Shown here in pieces: positions 51,322-61,617 of a stretch of DNA of 64,000 bases (position 1 is its first letter; each line of letters begins with the position of its first letter). Source of the DNA: an uncultured Chitinophagaceae bacterium (GTDB lineage Bacteria > Bacteroidota > Bacteroidia > Chitinophagales > Chitinophagaceae); contig CALGAP010000009.1 in NCBI GenBank assembly GCA_937958995.1, forward strand, positions 1-64,000, read 5' to 3'. Below the pieces are notes generated by a model, which saw nothing but the letters and a program-made list of their open reading frames with translations, ran no database searches and was not told the origin of the DNA. Both the position numbers and the translations under genes were made by a program.

Positions 51322-54300
51322 ATGAAACGATTATTACTTCTCACCACAATTGGAGTGTTGTTTTGTGTTGCGTTCTCGCAAGGGCAAAACGTTTTCGATC
51401 CGAACGACCCTATCGTTCGCTATAACAGTGGAGCAGCACTCGGCTCCCCTCAAAACCCTAATCCTAATGTGGCCGGGCTGCAAAAATGGGTAAGTATTGC
51501 AGCCAATGGCGTAAGTACAGGGTCGGGCCGCTTTGATGCCTCCTCGTTCAAAGCGTATTTCATCAACTTTAATGGTAACCGGATAGCTTTCCGTATAAAG
51601 TTCCCGAAGACATGGTCTGCCAACCCCGGTAAGAAATTTCCCGCCATGTTGTTTATGCACGGTGCCGGCGAACCTGGTTGTCCTTCCAACGGAGGATTTT
51701 ACGAGAACGAGCGCCAGTTGTTGCATGGCGGTAACCTCTTCCGCCAGCGTGTAGATAATGGTGAGTTCGACGGTTTCCTGATCTATCCGCAGGCACAGGC
51801 TGGTGCAAGCTGCTGGAGCGACTGGGGTACTCCTTCCGGTAACCCGCCGACCAACGGAGCTTTTGAAGCCATTCTCGCTATGATTGATTCGATGTACAAA
51901 TATGTGCACCTGGACCGTGATCGTGTAATTGTAACCGGTCTTTCAAACGGCGGTGGAGCTGCATGGCACCTGGCCGCTTACTTCCCGCAGTGGGTTGCTA
52001 AAACAGCTCCTTCTGCGGCTGCAACCGGCGCCAGCAATTTCAACGATTTCATGCAGATTCCCATCTGGTTTTCTTCTGGTGGAAAAGATAATAACCCCAA
52101 CCCCGGTTTTTCAAATGCCGTTTACAACGGACTTAAAAATTTAGGGGCCGACATACAGTTTACCCTATTCGAAGATCTTGGTCACTCCGTCTGGTACGAG
52201 CACTGGCAATTGCCGGGCTTTGTGCAATGGATGAATGACATGCATAAAGCAAATCCCCTGGTTTATTTCCAGCGAAATGAATTTTGTCCGGGTGAGACCG
52301 TCAGCGCCAGGCTGGGCATTTCACCAGGCTATTACCAGTATCAGTGGGAAAGAAATGGTGAAATTATCGCCACCGCTACTGCTAATTCTATTTTCCCTCT
52401 CACTGACGCGAATAACCCATCTAACCGGAATTATGTAAACCCCAAACAGAAATACACTAACTATACGCTGAGCTCTAACAGTAACTATGTTAGTGCATTT
52501 ACCGGTAATACCATAACCCTTAAAGCAAATGGTACTTACCGCGTTCGCTTTAAAAGGAAATTCCAGGATACAGAATGGTCTGAATGGTCGCCCAAACCGG
52601 TAGTAGTGGGCGAAAAAGCACTTACTGCCACTCCGCCGATTGTTATCAACATGTCGGATGGTCTTCACAGTAATGTATTGCCTGCTCCTGATGGCAGCAC
52701 CACTGTACCTTTAATGCTGCCCGAAGGATATACCAGCTACCAATGGTTCCGCAACAACCAGGAAGTGGGTACCGGCAGGTTCTTTAATGCTATACCTGGT
52801 GTGTACAGGGCTAAAGCGAATGAACAATTTGGTTGCGGCTCTGACTTCAGCCCCGCCTTCAATGTAATTTCTGCTAACGGCGAACCCAAACCGGAACCGG
52901 CCACTAACCTGATGGCTACGGTAGAAAACCAGGTGAATATTCACCTCAAGTGGACGCAGAACCCCAACCCGGGTACCAACGAAACAGGTTTTGAGATTTA
53001 CCGAAGCACGGGTGGTTCGGGCGGACCGTATAAGCTGATTGCTATAACGGATCCGGATGTGACGACTTATATCGACCAAAACCAGCCTTCGGGTAAAGAT
53101 CTCTACTATATAGTTCGTGCTATTGGTGATTATGGCGCAGCCGCTATTTCCAATGAAGCTACGGTAAGTACACCTTCTGACCTGGTTGCGCCCACGGCGC
53201 CTACCGGCGTGGAAGTGGTATGTACCTTGCGCGATAAGGTAACACTCAGGTGGTCTCCATCAAGCGATAACGTGGGTGTTGCAGCATATGATATTTATAT
53301 CAATGGTGTGAAATCATATACCACACCCAACACCCGCTATGAAATTTACCAGCTCACACCCAACACGCAATATGCGTTTGCTGTAGTTGCAAGAGATGCG
53401 GCCGGTAATGAATCGGCACCGAGTGCACAGGTGAATGCTTATACAAGACAGAAAGGTGTATGTTATAAAGTGTATGCAGGAGATTGGGACGAACTTCCCG
53501 ACTTCAACACACTGACACCTGTGAAGGAAGGTATGTCAAACAATATTGACCTGAGTGTACGTCCCACTGGTCTCAACGATTATTTTGGATTTGTATGGGA
53601 AGGTCATATCAGGCGCACCGGCAGCACCAGCACCCACTCGTTCCAGATTTGTTCAGACGATGGCAGCCGCTTGTACTTCAACACGGGCTACAATCCCAAC
53701 TCAAACGGCACCATTAATAATGACGGTTTGCATGGCGAGCAGTGCGTGACTTCAGGCAATTTCACCATCAACAGCGGTGATGCGCTTCCTTTCACATTGG
53801 TATTCTTTGAAAAGACAGGTGGTGAAGTGATGAAGTTTAACTGGAGAGTTGGAACAAGTGGCAGCTATGTGGCTGTGCCCAATACAGCCTTCGCTACTGG
53901 TAGTGATCCCAGCGGCGGCGTTCCGTCAACTCCGACAGGTCTTTCGGCCAACGCTGTAAGCAGCAGCCGCATCAACCTGAGCTGGAACGATGCCAGCAAT
54001 AATGAGACTGGATTTGAAATTACGCGTGCTACATCTGCCGGAGGTCCCTTCCTGCCGCGCGCTACTGTGAATGCGAATGTGAACACCTTCGCGGATACCG
54101 GTCTTAATGCAAGCACACAATATTGGTACAGGGTACGTGCCGTAAACTTTGCTGGCGCATCTAACTATTCCAGCACTGCATCGGCCACTACCCAGGCTCC
54201 GCCTCCGGCGCCCACAGCGCCAAGCGGTCTCTCCGCTTCGTCGCCTGCATTGCAGACCGTGTTGCTGCAGTGGAACGACAATAGTAATAACGAAACTGCA

Positions 54301-57300
54301 TTTGAAATCTGGCGTAGTGTAGGCAACGATACCGAGTTTGAATTACTGGCAACCGTGCCGGGTGGTGCAGGCTCGCAGAAGAGCTATGAGGATAAGCCGG
54401 TATTTGCCAACGTACATTATTATTATCGTGTACGCGCTATTGGATCGCCCACACCGTCGGCATTCAGTAATACGGTGAATGTGGCTACGGCCAACAGCAG
54501 ACCGAAAATTATATCGGTGCCTGACTTCACAGTGCGCCAGGGCAGTTCAGTGTCTATACCCATCTCGGCTACAGACCCTGATGGTGACCCGCTGCAATTC
54601 ATTGTGCCTGGCTTGCCTTACTTTGCCAGCATCCAGCCAGTAAGCAATGGAAACGCCAACATCGTGGTGAGTCCACCCGAAGGCGAACAGGGCGGCTTTA
54701 CACTCAGGTGTATTGTTGATGACGGCTTTGGCGGAAGAGATACTGCACGCTTCACCATCGTGGTGAACGATAACAGCCTGCCCGTATTGAACCCCATCAA
54801 TGACGTGACCGTGAACGAAGGTGATTCTGTAGTGGTGAACCTGACAGCTACCGATGCTGAAATGAACCAGTATATGGTATGGTCGTTCCAGAACAAGCCA
54901 AGCTGGGTAACATTCACCAACACCGGCAATGGCACCGGTCAGCTGAAGTTCAAACCAGGCTATGCAGCCAGCGGTCTGTATAATATGACCGTGATTGTGG
55001 ATGATGGATTTGGTGCCTGGACAAGCCGTTCGTTCAACATTATAGTAAATGAAGTGGATCCGAACGAGACGATCCAGATCAGCTTCAAATTCTTCACTAA
55101 TGGCCCTGCGCTCTGGAACAACGTCCAGATCAACACAGGTGGCTTCAATATGAACAACCTGATCAATAAGAAGGGACAGAACTCAGGAGCTGGTATCAGG
55201 TATTTGTCTGGTGGCCTCATCACGGCCTCGGCCGCAGGTGCGCAGGCAGGTGGCCTGGGTGTATTCCCTGATAACGTGATGTTAGACCAGTTGCAGATTG
55301 GCCACAACCAGGGTGGCCGCAGCGCCCAGCTGCAGGTTTATGGCCTGGATCCGAAGAAGAAATACAATCTCGTGTTCTTCGCCAGCACCAGCCAGGCAGT
55401 AATTAACAATGAAGGCTGGCGCAACTGGACCCCGAACACCAGCACGCGCTATACTGCAGCAGGGCAGACAGCCGAAGTGATTTTGGCGAATAATACAACT
55501 AACACAGATACTATCTACCAGGTACAACCGAATGCCGCTGGTGAAATAACCTTCACTATGTCTGGCGAACATAATTCGGCCTACGTAGGTGCTATATTGA
55601 ATGCACTGGTGGTAGAGGCGCAGATCGACGACGGAACTACACCGGCCAAGCCAACCAATGTGCAGGCACAGGTTGTACCGAACCAGGGTGTGCGTATTAC
55701 CTGGAATGATGTTGCATACAATGAAAACTCGTACAAGGTATACAGGGCAACCGACAGAAACGGACCTTACACTGCACTCACTCCTGATGCAGCAAGGGAC
55801 AGCGTTCAGTTGCTCGATCCGAATGTTGAGCCTTATACGCAGTACTTCTATTATGTAAGAGGTGTGAACCACCTGGGTCTGGGTGAATCGAGCGATACCG
55901 TATCGGCTACAACCGGCAACAATAAGCCATTGATCAGCGGAGTGAACAACACGCTCTATGTGAAGGCAGGTTCTTCTGTATCAGATGACTTTAATGTGGC
56001 TGATGATCCGAGTGATGTGTTGACTGTGACTGTGCTGAACAAGCCGTCGTTTGTGTCGCTCACTTCACTGGGCGGAGGCAACTACCGCATCACAGCCAAC
56101 CCGACCATAGATGATATCGGATTCCACTACCTGACCATCCAGGCTACCGACGACCATGGCGGTCTGGCTACAGAACAGATCAGTATCAGTGTATCCGATG
56201 CTCTTACTCGCTCGGTATTCGTAAACATCGCTCAATACATACCGGCACCTGCACCGTGGAATAACCTGATAGGTTATGGTAATGCAGGTAACCAGTTGAC
56301 CAACCTGCGCGATGAAACCAATGCAGTTACTCCGTTCGGAATTCAGCTGATGGATGGCTGGGATGATGTGAATGAAATGGGTCAGCGCACCGGCAACAAC
56401 TCGGGTGTATTCCCCGATTCAGTACTGGCTGGTGGTATCGTTGACTGGGATCCGGCAGCGCGCAGGATACGCTTCTTCGGTCTCAACCCGGCCAAGCGTT
56501 ACAACCTGGTGTTTGTAGGCAGCCTTATGGACGGCCGTGCAGCTTCTACACGCTTCTATGTAAATGCCAGCATAGCTGACACGTTGAACCCGAGGTACAA
56601 TGCTCACTCTACGGCCAACCTGAACGGCATTACTCCGCCGGCCAATGGCGAAGTGATTGTGAACATCGAACGTCTGTCGGGTAACTACATGGCGCTGAAT
56701 GGCGTGCAGATTGAGGAGTATGACCCGTCGGTGACCCTGATGCCGCCAAGCAACTTATATGTACAGTTAAGGCAAAATATGACCAGTGCGGAAATTTACT
56801 GGTCAGACAGGGCCAACAACGAGTACAGGTATGAAGTGCAGAGGGCTACCAATGAAAACTTCACCGGGGCCACCAGCACCCTGGTAGCACCAGGCTCTTC
56901 TTCGCTGATCAACTCTGGTGTGGCCAGCGGCCTGGCTGCGAATACCAAGTACTGGTTCCGCGTACGTGCCATCGGACCCGGCGGTAACTCTGCCTGGAGC
57001 AATAAGAAAGCACTGATTACACCGGAAAACCAGGTGAATATCAACTTCAACTTCTCGGTGGATAATGCGCCCGCTCCATGGAATAATACCCAGGCACTGC
57101 CCAACTTTGTTGGAACATGGCCGAACCTGATGAGACAGGATAATTCGCTGAGCGGAATAGTATTGTCGATAGAGAAGATATTCAATGGTGAATATGCTTA
57201 TGGTCCAAGAACCGGCAACAACTCTGGTGTTGTTCCTGACAATGCGCTGCAATCGAGCTATTGGATCGACAAAGGCCAGGTGGCTACCATGAGGCTGTCG

Positions 57301-57951
57301 GGTCTGAATAAATCGAAACGCTACCGCATAGGATTCACCGGAACTATTGATAATGCGCTGTTCGGAGGCAGGGACTTTACCATGACCTATACGATCAATG
57401 GTCGCACTGTACACTTCAACCCATTCATGAACTCTACCCATATGGTGTGGATTGGAGATATCGAACCGGATATGAATGGTGAAGTGCTGATAGAATTCTC
57501 AACACCGGTTAGGAATTCACTGATCTATGGATTTACATCCGCCATGATCATACAGTCGTACAACGACATCCAGGGCGGCACTATGCCAAACGGTATTGTA
57601 CAACCCACACCATCTGCCGACCTGGTAAGCACCACGCAGACAGGCGAGCAGATCACTACTGAAATTGCTGAGCAGGCTAAAGTGGAAACCAGGGTGTATC
57701 CGAATCCATTCAACGACCATATCAACCTGGAATTTAACAACAGCTCTGCTACTAACCAGGTATCTGTGGAAGTGTACGATATCACTGGTAGAGTTGTTTA
57801 TCGTCGTAACTTCGGTTCAATTCCGGCCGGCGCCACCTTGCTGAGACTGAATGTAGGTGAGGGCAGACTGAATACCGGGGTGTACATGGTAACTTTGAAA
57901 GTGAATGGACTGCCGGTACAATCGACGAAGATGATTAAAGACAGGAACTAA
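51322..57951 (+). CDS. Giant secreted esterase-adhesin with T9SS tail
   Basis: The 2209-residue protein has a signal peptide (1-21), an alpha/beta-hydrolase domain (about 45-315; FMHGAGEPG, nucleophile near S208 in GLSNGGG, His near 288 in GHSVW) of the PHB-depolymerase/feruloyl-esterase type, two Ig-like segments, FN3 domains (at least six along the chain), a PA14-type domain (about 711-863), cadherin-like domains and a type IX tail (about 2118-2209, VYPNPFNDHINLEF). A module of about 165-190 residues with PWNN and GNNSGV-PD motifs occurs three times (about 1246-1437, 1627-1803, 1903-2080); I know no name for it. It is probably anchored at the surface and acts on, or binds, exopolysaccharide. 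It leads the plus arm of the exopolysaccharide locus but has its own terminator at 57981. Confidence 0.85.
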   Translation: MKRLLLLTTIGVLFCVAFSQGQNVFDPNDPIVRYNSGAALGSPQNPNPNVAGLQKWVSIAANGVSTGSGRFDASSFKAYFINFNGNRIAFRIKFPKTWSANPGKKFPAMLFMHGAGEPGCPSNGGFYENERQLLHGGNLFRQRVDNGEFDGFLIYPQAQAGASCWSDWGTPSGNPPTNGAFEAILAMIDSMYKYVHLDRDRVIVTGLSNGGGAAWHLAAYFPQWVAKTAPSAAATGASNFNDFMQIPIWFSSGGKDNNPNPGFSNAVYNGLKNLGADIQFTLFEDLGHSVWYEHWQLPGFVQWMNDMHKANPLVYFQRNEFCPGETVSARLGISPGYYQYQWERNGEIIATATANSIFPLTDANNPSNRNYVNPKQKYTNYTLSSNSNYVSAFTGNTITLKANGTYRVRFKRKFQDTEWSEWSPKPVVVGEKALTATPPIVINMSDGLHSNVLPAPDGSTTVPLMLPEGYTSYQWFRNNQEVGTGRFFNAIPGVYRAKANEQFGCGSDFSPAFNVISANGEPKPEPATNLMATVENQVNIHLKWTQNPNPGTNETGFEIYRSTGGSGGPYKLIAITDPDVTTYIDQNQPSGKDLYYIVRAIGDYGAAAISNEATVSTPSDLVAPTAPTGVEVVCTLRDKVTLRWSPSSDNVGVAAYDIYINGVKSYTTPNTRYEIYQLTPNTQYAFAVVARDAAGNESAPSAQVNAYTRQKGVCYKVYAGDWDELPDFNTLTPVKEGMSNNIDLSVRPTGLNDYFGFVWEGHIRRTGSTSTHSFQICSDDGSRLYFNTGYNPNSNGTINNDGLHGEQCVTSGNFTINSGDALPFTLVFFEKTGGEVMKFNWRVGTSGSYVAVPNTAFATGSDPSGGVPSTPTGLSANAVSSSRINLSWNDASNNETGFEITRATSAGGPFLPRATVNANVNTFADTGLNASTQYWYRVRAVNFAGASNYSSTASATTQAPPPAPTAPSGLSASSPALQTVLLQWNDNSNNETAFEIWRSVGNDTEFELLATVPGGAGSQKSYEDKPVFANVHYYYRVRAIGSPTPSAFSNTVNVATANSRPKIISVPDFTVRQGSSVSIPISATDPDGDPLQFIVPGLPYFASIQPVSNGNANIVVSPPEGEQGGFTLRCIVDDGFGGRDTARFTIVVNDNSLPVLNPINDVTVNEGDSVVVNLTATDAEMNQYMVWSFQNKPSWVTFTNTGNGTGQLKFKPGYAASGLYNMTVIVDDGFGAWTSRSFNIIVNEVDPNETIQISFKFFTNGPALWNNVQINTGGFNMNNLINKKGQNSGAGIRYLSGGLITASAAGAQAGGLGVFPDNVMLDQLQIGHNQGGRSAQLQVYGLDPKKKYNLVFFASTSQAVINNEGWRNWTPNTSTRYTAAGQTAEVILANNTTNTDTIYQVQPNAAGEITFTMSGEHNSAYVGAILNALVVEAQIDDGTTPAKPTNVQAQVVPNQGVRITWNDVAYNENSYKVYRATDRNGPYTALTPDAARDSVQLLDPNVEPYTQYFYYVRGVNHLGLGESSDTVSATTGNNKPLISGVNNTLYVKAGSSVSDDFNVADDPSDVLTVTVLNKPSFVSLTSLGGGNYRITANPTIDDIGFHYLTIQATDDHGGLATEQISISVSDALTRSVFVNIAQYIPAPAPWNNLIGYGNAGNQLTNLRDETNAVTPFGIQLMDGWDDVNEMGQRTGNNSGVFPDSVLAGGIVDWDPAARRIRFFGLNPAKRYNLVFVGSLMDGRAASTRFYVNASIADTLNPRYNAHSTANLNGITPPANGEVIVNIERLSGNYMALNGVQIEEYDPSVTLMPPSNLYVQLRQNMTSAEIYWSDRANNEYRYEVQRATNENFTGATSTLVAPGSSSLINSGVASGLAANTKYWFRVRAIGPGGNSAWSNKKALITPENQVNINFNFSVDNAPAPWNNTQALPNFVGTWPNLMRQDNSLSGIVLSIEKIFNGEYAYGPRTGNNSGVVPDNALQSSYWIDKGQVATMRLSGLNKSKRYRIGFTGTIDNALFGGRDFTMTYTINGRTVHFNPFMNSTHMVWIGDIEPDMNGEVLIEFSTPVRNSLIYGFTSAMIIQSYNDIQGGTMPNGIVQPTPSADLVSTTQTGEQITTEIAEQAKVETRVYPNPFNDHINLEFNNSSATNQVSVEVYDITGRVVYRRNFGSIPAGATLLRLNVGEGRLNTGVYMVTLKVNGLPVQSTKMIKDRN

Positions 57952-57980
57952 CCCACCTGTCGTGCTTATAAACCAATTAA

Positions 57981-58017
57981 AATCCGGGAAGTCCATCTTC
58001 GGTTCCCGGATTTTTTT
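57981..58017 (+). terminator. Terminator of the giant secreted protein gene
   Basis: Stem AATCCGGGAA (57981-57990) and TTCCCGGATT (58003-58012), then seven T. Confidence 0.88.
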
Positions 58018-58052
58018 GGTACATTTCACCTGAAACTACAAAACGAATCCTC

Positions 58053-60266
58053 ATGGATCTGATGTATCTATTGCATTCGTTGCTACGCAAAAAGTGGATC
58101 ATTATTTTCTGTAGCGTACTGGGCCTGGCAGCGGGTTTTGCATTCACCATGGTACAGCCTAAGTTGTATGAGTCGGTTTCGCAATATTCCACCGGCTTTA
58201 CCATGGAAAAAAAGGTAAGTATTGCGAAAGACGAGAGCATCAACATCTATGAAATTGACCTCCGTTTCAATAACGTGATCGAAACGTTTAAGTCGCCCAA
58301 AGTAATGGGCATGCTCTCCTATAAATTGATGCTGCACGACCTGGAAGACAGCAAGCCTTTCAGAAAACTGAGCGACGAGAAAAAGAAAAAGAACGAATAC
58401 GTACTTGTAAATCACGAAAAAGCCAAGCAGATCCTTCGCCGCAAGATAGCCGACCTGGACCTGCTGAACCCCTTCGATCCGGAAGAAAGAAAGGTGTTTG
58501 ACCTGATAGGTCTTTACAAATACGATGGCTGGTCGCTTTCGGGTGGATTGAGTTTCTCCCGCGTAGAGCGAAGCGACTTTATTAATATCTATTTCCGTTC
58601 AGAAAATCCAGAGTTATCTGCATTCGTGGTAAACACGATCGGGGAACAATTCATCCGCTTTTTTAATTCAATCTATGGTGTGCGTTCACAGGAGTCAACC
58701 GCCAAACTCGACAGCCTGGTGGCTGAAAAGAAAAGGGTGGTTGACAGCCTTACCACTAAACTGCAGGAATACCGCGCCAAGATCGGTACGCCCAATGTGG
58801 CCGACCGCGCTTCGGCAGCCATGTCGGTAGTATCGGAACTTACTTCCAACTACCAGCGCGAACAGGCACGACTGAGCATACTGAGGGGTGAGCTGGCAGC
58901 AGTGGAAATTCAACTGAGAAATGTAAGCAGTAGTATTCCCGCCGATGCAGGCACCTCCAACAGCAATGCCGAATACCTGGCGCTGCGTCGCCAGAATGAA
59001 AACCTGGAACTCGAAAAAGCCGGCAAATCGGCCGAAGAAGTCAGGAGAATACAGGACCAGATAGACGCCAACCTCCGTAAAATGCAGCAATTGTCGGGCT
59101 CCGTCAGCCCGGGCACCGCGCGCACGCGCGAGCTGGCGCAGACCCAGCAATCGCAGTTGGTAGACCGTAAGATCGAACTGCAGCAACAGATCCTGGCCGC
59201 GGAAAACAACGTGAAAATGTTTAAGGAGCAGAAAGCGCAGTACGAAAGACTTACATCTTCCGGCGGTGGCGAAGAAGTAATTCTGAGAGCCAAAGAAGAT
59301 GAATTGCGCATAGCCTCACAAGAGTATGAATCGCTGAAGAAAAGTCTCCAGGCTTCTCTCGACCTGGATGTAAACCCCGAAAACAACTTTAAACAAACGC
59401 TGGTAGGACAACCGGCCTTCAAACCGCAATCGGCACGACGTACGCTGATACTCGGCTTGTCGGGCGCGCTCATGTTCTTCCTTTCATCATTCATAATAGT
59501 AGGCCTGGAGTTTTTGGACACATCATTCAAGACTCCATCAATATTCCAGCGCACCACCAAGTTGCGACTACTTACATCACTCAACAAAATTGATCTGAAG
59601 AGGAAAGAAGTGAGTGATTATTTCCATGTAAACGGAGATTCGGAAAGGGCAGATGATGAACTGACCTTTGTACAAAACCTGCGAAAACTCCGGTATGAGC
59701 TGGAGAACAGTGGGAAGAAGATTTTCCTGGTAACGAGCACCAAACCGGGCGAAGGTAAGACCACCATCATCGAATCGCTGGCCAACAGCCTTTGCCTTAC
59801 CAAGAAGAAAGTGTTGCTGATTGATGCTAATTTTTCCAACAACACTCTGACGAGGAAATTTGAGGCCAAGCCTACGCTGGAGCAATTCAGCATGAATGGC
59901 CAGGCCAATGCAGTGGACAAGTTCTGGAGCATCACAAGCATGACCACCATTCCTAACACAGATATAGTCGGCTGCTCTGAAGGTAATCATACCCCTGCTG
60001 AAGTACTTCCAAAAAGCAATCTGCTGGAAAACCTTCCTCGCATTGCTGAAAGCTATGATTATGTATTTGTAGAAGGCGCCGCCTTGAATAATCATGCCGA
60101 CAGCAAAGAGTTGTCGAAATACGTTGACGGTATCATTGTGGTTTTTTCTGCCCGTTCCGTATTTCGCCAGACCGATAAAGAATCCGTTCAGTTTCTGAAA
60201 AGTACAGGTGAAAAATTCATGGGTTCTGTATTGAACTATGTTGACCTGGACAGCATGAAGCTGTAA
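58053..60266 (+). CDS. Wzz/GumC-type chain-length protein with BY-kinase-like domain
   Basis: The 737-residue protein has a membrane helix near 14-34, a Wzz periplasmic region with long coiled coils (about 200-440), a second helix near 470-490, and a cytoplasmic ATPase domain (about 545-737). Walker A is STKPGEGKTT and Walker A' is KVLLIDANF. The Walker B position reads YVFVEGAAL in place of the usual hydrophobic-DTPP, and the C-terminus (NYVDLDSMKL) has a single tyrosine nearby and no tyrosine cluster. Such proteins set the chain length of exported polysaccharide; here kinase activity is doubtful. It is preceded by the terminator of the giant gene, so it should have its own promoter. Confidence 0.85.
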   Translation: MDLMYLLHSLLRKKWIIIFCSVLGLAAGFAFTMVQPKLYESVSQYSTGFTMEKKVSIAKDESINIYEIDLRFNNVIETFKSPKVMGMLSYKLMLHDLEDSKPFRKLSDEKKKKNEYVLVNHEKAKQILRRKIADLDLLNPFDPEERKVFDLIGLYKYDGWSLSGGLSFSRVERSDFINIYFRSENPELSAFVVNTIGEQFIRFFNSIYGVRSQESTAKLDSLVAEKKRVVDSLTTKLQEYRAKIGTPNVADRASAAMSVVSELTSNYQREQARLSILRGELAAVEIQLRNVSSSIPADAGTSNSNAEYLALRRQNENLELEKAGKSAEEVRRIQDQIDANLRKMQQLSGSVSPGTARTRELAQTQQSQLVDRKIELQQQILAAENNVKMFKEQKAQYERLTSSGGGEEVILRAKEDELRIASQEYESLKKSLQASLDLDVNPENNFKQTLVGQPAFKPQSARRTLILGLSGALMFFLSSFIIVGLEFLDTSFKTPSIFQRTTKLRLLTSLNKIDLKRKEVSDYFHVNGDSERADDELTFVQNLRKLRYELENSGKKIFLVTSTKPGEGKTTIIESLANSLCLTKKKVLLIDANFSNNTLTRKFEAKPTLEQFSMNGQANAVDKFWSITSMTTIPNTDIVGCSEGNHTPAEVLPKSNLLENLPRIAESYDYVFVEGAALNNHADSKELSKYVDGIIVVFSARSVFRQTDKESVQFLKSTGEKFMGSVLNYVDLDSMKL

Positions 60267-60313
60267 CTTACCTTTTGACAATAACCTTAACCTTAAACCT
60301 AAAACCTGACTAC

Positions 60314-61474
60314 GTGAAAGATTTTTTATTTAACGCACAGCATATTTTGGGCCGGAACCGAAACCCATGGATTGATTATGCCAGGGGAATCTGTATCCTG
60401 CTGGTGGTATATCGCCACGTGTTTGAAGGACTCGCCAATGTAGGCGTTGGTTCAAACAGCTATCCGTTACTCAAGTATTTCAATATTTTCTTTTTCAGTT
60501 TTCGCATGCCCCTGTTCTTTATTGTGTCGGGCATATTTCTCGGCGGAAGCCTCATGCGCAGGGGGTTTAACGGATACGTGAACAACAGGTTCAGTACCAT
60601 ATTCTACCCGCTGATGATATGGGGTACCATCCAGGTAACGCTGCAACTGGTATTTGCAGGATATGTAAATGCTGAGCGCGTTCCCCTGGATTATCTGAAT
60701 CTTATTTTCAACCCGCGCAAAATTGAACAGTTCTGGTATCTCAATGCATTGTTCTTTGTAAGTGTGATGTATGCTGCCATAGCCTGGTATGCCAAATTCA
60801 AGCCGGTGCAGCAATTGCTGCTGGGCTTGCTGATGTACAGCGTTGCCGGCTGGTGTTATGCCAACAACCTTCAAATCGGCTTCCTGATCGATGTGCTATT
60901 CTTCTACGTTTTTTTTGCCATAGGCGATATTGTATCAGACCTCATCATCAACGGCAAGAATTTCAAACTGCTTTCGTCATATAAAATGCTGTTAATGCTG
61001 CTGCCGGTTTTCGTTGCCCTGCAGCACTATTTCACCAGGCTTAACTTGCTTAATGGCGATGATTATTATGTGCAGTTTTACCGCCCCGAGCTGTACATCA
61101 TTACCGCATTGGTGGGTGGCGCTTTTGTGATGAATATTTCATTTGTACTGCAAAAGCTGAATATATTCCGCTTCCTGCGCGTAATAGGCTATCATTCACT
61201 GTATATATACGTGATGCACCTGATGGTTACCGCGGGCACGCGCGTGCTGATGGTGCGGGTGATTGGCACAGAAAATGTACCGCTGATCATGGTAGTGAGC
61301 GTGGCCGCAGGCATAATGATTCCCATAGTGCTGTACAACCTCGCTGAAAAGAGCGGCATGTGGTGGTTGTTCAGAATGAAAAAAGAAAAAACCGAAAAAC
61401 CCAAAGAAGATAAAGGCGCTTACTTTCAAAGGGCATTAATAACACCCAAAGAGAGTATGGCCCGCGAAAAATAA
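60314..61474 (+). CDS. Acyltransferase family 3 membrane protein
   Basis: With the GTG at 60314 the protein has 386 residues (VKDFLFNAQHILGRNRN as M...). A TTG at 60275 would begin in the A/C-rich leader and is less likely. It has ten or so membrane helices and the family start WIDYARGICILLVVYRHVFEGL, with the catalytic-type R/H pair (YRHV). Such enzymes O-acylate sugars of surface polysaccharides. The long basic C-terminal tail (KKEKTEKPKEDKG) is probably cytoplasmic. It follows the Wzz-like gene by 47 bases. Confidence 0.85.
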   Translation: MKDFLFNAQHILGRNRNPWIDYARGICILLVVYRHVFEGLANVGVGSNSYPLLKYFNIFFFSFRMPLFFIVSGIFLGGSLMRRGFNGYVNNRFSTIFYPLMIWGTIQVTLQLVFAGYVNAERVPLDYLNLIFNPRKIEQFWYLNALFFVSVMYAAIAWYAKFKPVQQLLLGLLMYSVAGWCYANNLQIGFLIDVLFFYVFFAIGDIVSDLIINGKNFKLLSSYKMLLMLLPVFVALQHYFTRLNLLNGDDYYVQFYRPELYIITALVGGAFVMNISFVLQKLNIFRFLRVIGYHSLYIYVMHLMVTAGTRVLMVRVIGTENVPLIMVVSVAAGIMIPIVLYNLAEKSGMWWLFRMKKEKTEKPKEDKGAYFQRALITPKESMAREK

Positions 61475-61485
61475 TAACGATCCGT

Positions 61486-61611
61486 ATGTACGAGTACGAG
61501 AACAATGACGAAATAAAAGAGGAACCCGACTACAAGGTGTTTGAGATGATCAGCACCTTGTTCGCAATTGTTTTTTGCGTGGGACTTTTTATAAAGTTCT
61601 TGTTCTTCTAG
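61486..61611 (+). CDS. 41-residue membrane protein
   Basis: A short gene between the acyltransferase and the O-antigen ligase, 11 bases after one and 6 bases before the other. It has an acidic N-terminal part (MYEYENNDEIKEEPDYK) and one membrane helix (about 21-41, ISTLFAIVFCVGLFIKFLFF). No family is known to me. The tight spacing on both sides, the sharp amphipathic-to-hydrophobic switch and the absence of any other gene in the gap support it as real. It could be an accessory subunit of one of the two neighbouring membrane enzymes. Confidence 0.65.
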   Translation: MYEYENNDEIKEEPDYKVFEMISTLFAIVFCVGLFIKFLFF

Positions 61612-61617
61612 TGCCCC

